Assembly: GCF_011927665.1 (NCBI RefSeq)
Contig: NZ_JAATJA010000001.1
Location: 601,019 to 665,018 of the forward strand
Length of the DNA stretch: 64,000 nucleotides
Reading direction: 5' to 3'
Origin: Desulfobaculum xiamenense
GTDB taxonomy: Bacteria > Desulfobacterota > Desulfovibrionia > Desulfovibrionales > Desulfovibrionaceae
Positions 62,188 through 64,000 of the stretch are shown here, one piece after another. The position numbers and the translations under genes were made by a program. The notes under the pieces were generated by a model. It did no database searches and was not told where the DNA came from. It saw only the letters and a list, made by a program, of their open reading frames with translations. Position 1 is the first letter of the stretch. Each line of letters opens with the position of its first letter.

Positions 62188-62859
62188 ATGACAGGAAAGA
62201 TCATCACAACGCTCGCCCTTCTGGTCCTCGTACCCTTCTGCGCCATCGCGGGGGGAGTGCCGGACATGGCGGACAGCATCGCCGCGAGCCTCGACGCGCA
62301 ACTCGTTGAACGGCTGGGGCTCGACGAAGGCCCCGCGCGCGGAACCACGCTCATCGTGACCACGCCCGCCAGCCTCGACGATCTCGAACAAAGTTCTCCA
62401 CTCGCGCGGCTGCTCGGCGAAGAAATGGCGGGCTGGTTCGTCCGGTCCGGCTACAGCGTGCAGGACGTCCGCAAGGGCAAGAACATCCTGCTCAAGCCCG
62501 GACGCGGCGAGCTGCTCCTCACGCGGGACGTGCAATTGGCGGACAACCGCTTCGTGAAGAGCGCCGTGCTCCTCACCGGCACCTACACGCAGACCAGCCG
62601 CAATGTGCGCTTCAACATCCGCCTGATCCACGCGCCCTCGAACGAGGTGTTGGCAATGGCCAGCGCCACCCTGCCTCTTACCTCCGAGGTGACGGAACTC
62701 CTCGACGAAAAATCCCGCGACGAGATGACGCGCATCCGTCCCTCCGTGCGCACAGGCATCCTGCGCAGCGCCAACTCCATGCCGTGGCAGCGCCCAACGC
62801 CCCTCATTCCACCTGGACCGGTGGCGCAGGGACCTGACACCATCGATCTCACGCAATAA
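62188..62859 (+). CDS. Exported FlgO-like protein (second of trio)
   Basis: 223-aa protein with a signal peptide (about residues 1-20, ending IAG) and a FlgO-like domain: LARLLGEEMAGWFVRSGYSVQDVR, GELLLTRDVQLA, LTGTYTQTSRNVRFNIRLIHAPS. The pattern closely parallels the C-terminal half of the first trio gene, so the two are probable paralogues. The C-terminus is Pro-rich. ATG at 62188, 10 bp after the small lipoprotein stop. The trio ends in a strong terminator. Confidence 0.8.
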   Translation: MTGKIITTLALLVLVPFCAIAGGVPDMADSIAASLDAQLVERLGLDEGPARGTTLIVTTPASLDDLEQSSPLARLLGEEMAGWFVRSGYSVQDVRKGKNILLKPGRGELLLTRDVQLADNRFVKSAVLLTGTYTQTSRNVRFNIRLIHAPSNEVLAMASATLPLTSEVTELLDEKSRDEMTRIRPSVRTGILRSANSMPWQRPTPLIPPGPVAQGPDTIDLTQ

Positions 62860-62893
62860 CAAGGCGTTGCGAACAACGCATTTTTCGCGTACC

Positions 62894-62935
62894 AAGCCCT
62901 TCCCGACTCTTTCGTCGGGAAGGGCTTTTTCTTTT
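62894..62935 (+). terminator. Terminator after the FlgO-like trio
   Basis: Perfect 14-bp stem AAGCCCTTCCCGAC / GTCGGGAAGGGCTT with 6-nt loop, then TTTCTTTT. Confidence 0.95.
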
Positions 62936-62965
62936 CCAACACCGATATACCGGGGCAGGCGGACC

Positions 62966-63598
62966 ATGCTCTATTTCCTGGACATCTTCGGTACACTGAT
63001 ATTCGCCATATCCGGCGCATTCAAAGCATCACGCCGCGAGTTAGACATCCTCGGCGCGCTGGTTCTCGCCACGGCTACGGGCGTCGGCGGCGGCATCATC
63101 CGCGACATGGTCCTCGGGGCCACACCGCCCGCCGCATTCCACGATGAATCCTACCTTTTCGTCTGCCTCGCAGGCGGCGTCACCGTCATTTTCATCGCCC
63201 CCCGCATCGCTCGCCGCTGGAACATGGTCATGGCGGCGGACGCCCTCGGCCTCGGCGTATTCTCGGCCATTGGCGCAGCAAAGGCCGCCGCGTACGGTCT
63301 TGGCCCCATGGGCACCATCATGATGGCCGCGCTGACCGCCGTGGGCGGCGGCGTCATCCGCGACGTGCTTGTCTGCGAAGTGCCCGCCGTCATCCGCACG
63401 GATTTCTACGCCACGGCGGCCATCCTCGGCGGCGCGACCTTCGTGGCCCTGCACGCATGTGGCGTCGGCCAGTCGTGGCTACTTTTCGCGACCACCATCA
63501 CCGCCACGGGCCTGCGACTTCTCGCCATGCGCTTTCACCTGCGCCTGCCCAAGGTCCGACGGCTGGACGAATCGGCAATCCCAAACGAACGGGATTGA
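62966..63598 (+). CDS. TRIC / UPF0126-family membrane protein
   Basis: 210-aa polytopic inner-membrane protein with about seven hydrophobic segments and two internal repeats, each with the Gly-rich motif GVGGGIIRDMVLG and GGGVIRDVLV. This is the UPF0126/YicG pattern; bacterial members are TRIC-like trimeric cation channels, or have been proposed to transport small metabolites such as glycine. ATG at 62966, 31 bp after a terminator, so its promoter must overlap that region. Monocistronic. Confidence 0.9.
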   Translation: MLYFLDIFGTLIFAISGAFKASRRELDILGALVLATATGVGGGIIRDMVLGATPPAAFHDESYLFVCLAGGVTVIFIAPRIARRWNMVMAADALGLGVFSAIGAAKAAAYGLGPMGTIMMAALTAVGGGVIRDVLVCEVPAVIRTDFYATAAILGGATFVALHACGVGQSWLLFATTITATGLRLLAMRFHLRLPKVRRLDESAIPNERD

Positions 63599-63634
63599 CC
63601 GCCGACAAGCGGCAACAAAATTCCGACACAGCAA

Positions 63635-63675
63635 CGCGAAACGGGCGGGGAATCCACTTCCCCGCCCGTTTCGCG
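63635..63675 (+). terminator. Long perfect hairpin after the TRIC-like gene
   Basis: 18-bp perfect stem running CGCGAAACGGGCGGGGAA / TTCCCCGCCCGTTTCGCG with TCCAC loop. There is no T-run beyond TTTCG, but the stem is very strong. Confidence 0.75.
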
Positions 63676-63899
63676 TATGCGGTCCGACAACGACCGCGTG
63701 CGTCCGCGTCCACTCGCACGGCTACAAAACCGTGCCATCTCGCCCCGCTACCACATAGACACCGCCTACAGACCTCACCAAAGGCACAGGACTGCGTGGC
63801 AAACCGAAACGATGCTCCGAACATTGCCGATCTTCGCGCCCCACCGTACGGGATATGCGCTTCGGTCCCACCGCGTCACAACCGATTCAAAAACATAAG

Positions 63900-63931
63900 A
63901 AAAGGGCCGAAGCATGAAGCTCCGGCCCTTT
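63900..63931 (-). terminator. Terminator of the partial minus-strand gene
   Basis: Stem AAAGGGCCG-A-AGC / GCT-C-CGGCCCTTT (one mismatch) with 5-nt loop, followed on the minus strand by TTCTTATG. It lies 23 bp past the stop at 63954. Confidence 0.8.
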
Positions 63932-63953
63932 GTGACGTCATTGGTGCCGCGCG

Positions 63954-64000
63954 CTAGTGCGTACGGCTATTCTGACAGTGCTCCTTGAGCAGCGTCTGCG
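63954..64000 (-). CDS. 3' end of an unidentified gene
   Basis: Only the last 14 codons are inside the window, reading QTLLKEHCQNSRTH then TAG. It is supported by the terminator immediately downstream. The product cannot be identified from so little sequence. Confidence 0.5.
   Translation of the reverse strand, partial: QTLLKEHCQNSRTH

Larger units (their letters stand above)
63599..63953. other. 355-bp non-coding gap with two terminators
   Basis: It contains the two converging terminators listed separately and no convincing gene. Short open frames on both strands lack ribosome sites and look like shadows. Confidence 0.7.

Overview
The window is a high-GC chromosomal segment, densely packed with genes on both strands. 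It looks like a sulfate-reducing deltaproteobacterium of the Desulfovibrio group. This is inferred from gene content: a Tat-exported periplasmic [NiFe] hydrogenase in hynB-hynA-protease-hypC order, a very large PEP-synthase-like protein beside pyruvate carboxylase and birA, a metH/rpoH pair, a ferredoxin-dependent 2-oxoacid oxidoreductase next to ferritin, and a small dual-CXXC protein. No database comparison was possible. No IS element, prophage, CRISPR array or rRNA was seen.

Layout. 1-4412 (minus): two pilus-retraction ATPases (the first cut by the window edge), pgsA, a lytic transglycosylase and an Mrp/ApbC Fe-S carrier ATPase. 4569-6221 (minus): a DUF368 membrane protein and pcm. 6409-6837 (plus): a two-CBS-domain protein. 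7059-7616 (minus): a cyclase/formamidase-like gene in lower-GC DNA. 7748-11489 (minus): the [NiFe] hydrogenase operon, with a hairpin between hynA and the protease and a terminator at its end. 11490-12080 is a long AT-rich regulatory gap. 12081-13379: an M23 peptidase. 13551-22767 (minus): ung, the 1198-aa ppsA-like gene, pyc and birA, which together form a C3/C4 anaplerotic block. 22847-26957: cca/HD, two alpha/beta hydrolases and a DHH phosphoesterase. 26908-30667 (minus): three glycosyltransferases. 30936-32429: a diguanylate cyclase.

32515-41549 (plus) is a housekeeping stretch: a VUT/YhhQ-type transporter with a structured leader, a CAU-anticodon tRNA, a candidate ~240-nt structured RNA or attenuated leader, a Nif3-like protein, a C4 zinc-ribbon coiled-coil protein, RNase P RNA, fused ispDF, cysS and a hybrid sensor kinase. 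41598-47898 (minus): radA, a zinc-ribbon membrane protein, hpt, a GNAT protein, a TlpA-like thioredoxin and a metH lacking the reactivation domain. 48143-56575 (plus): rpoH, an HD protein, a TPR lipoprotein, a LolB-like lipoprotein, a small coiled-coil protein, rpiB, tkt and glpX, a sugar-phosphate run closed by a strong terminator. 56656-60316 (minus): korB/korA-type oxidoreductase, a degenerate ferritin-like protein and ferritin. 60563-63598 (plus): the dual-CXXC protein, a FlgO-like/lipoprotein/FlgO-like trio and a TRIC/UPF0126 membrane protein. 63954-64000 is the 3' end of an unidentified minus-strand gene.

Most of the content is ordinary core metabolism. The observations most worth checking are the structured RNA before the Nif3 gene, the leader of the VUT transporter, the domain additions on pyruvate carboxylase and the PEP synthase homologue, the FlgO-type trio, and RNase P RNA apparently sharing a transcript with ispDF.
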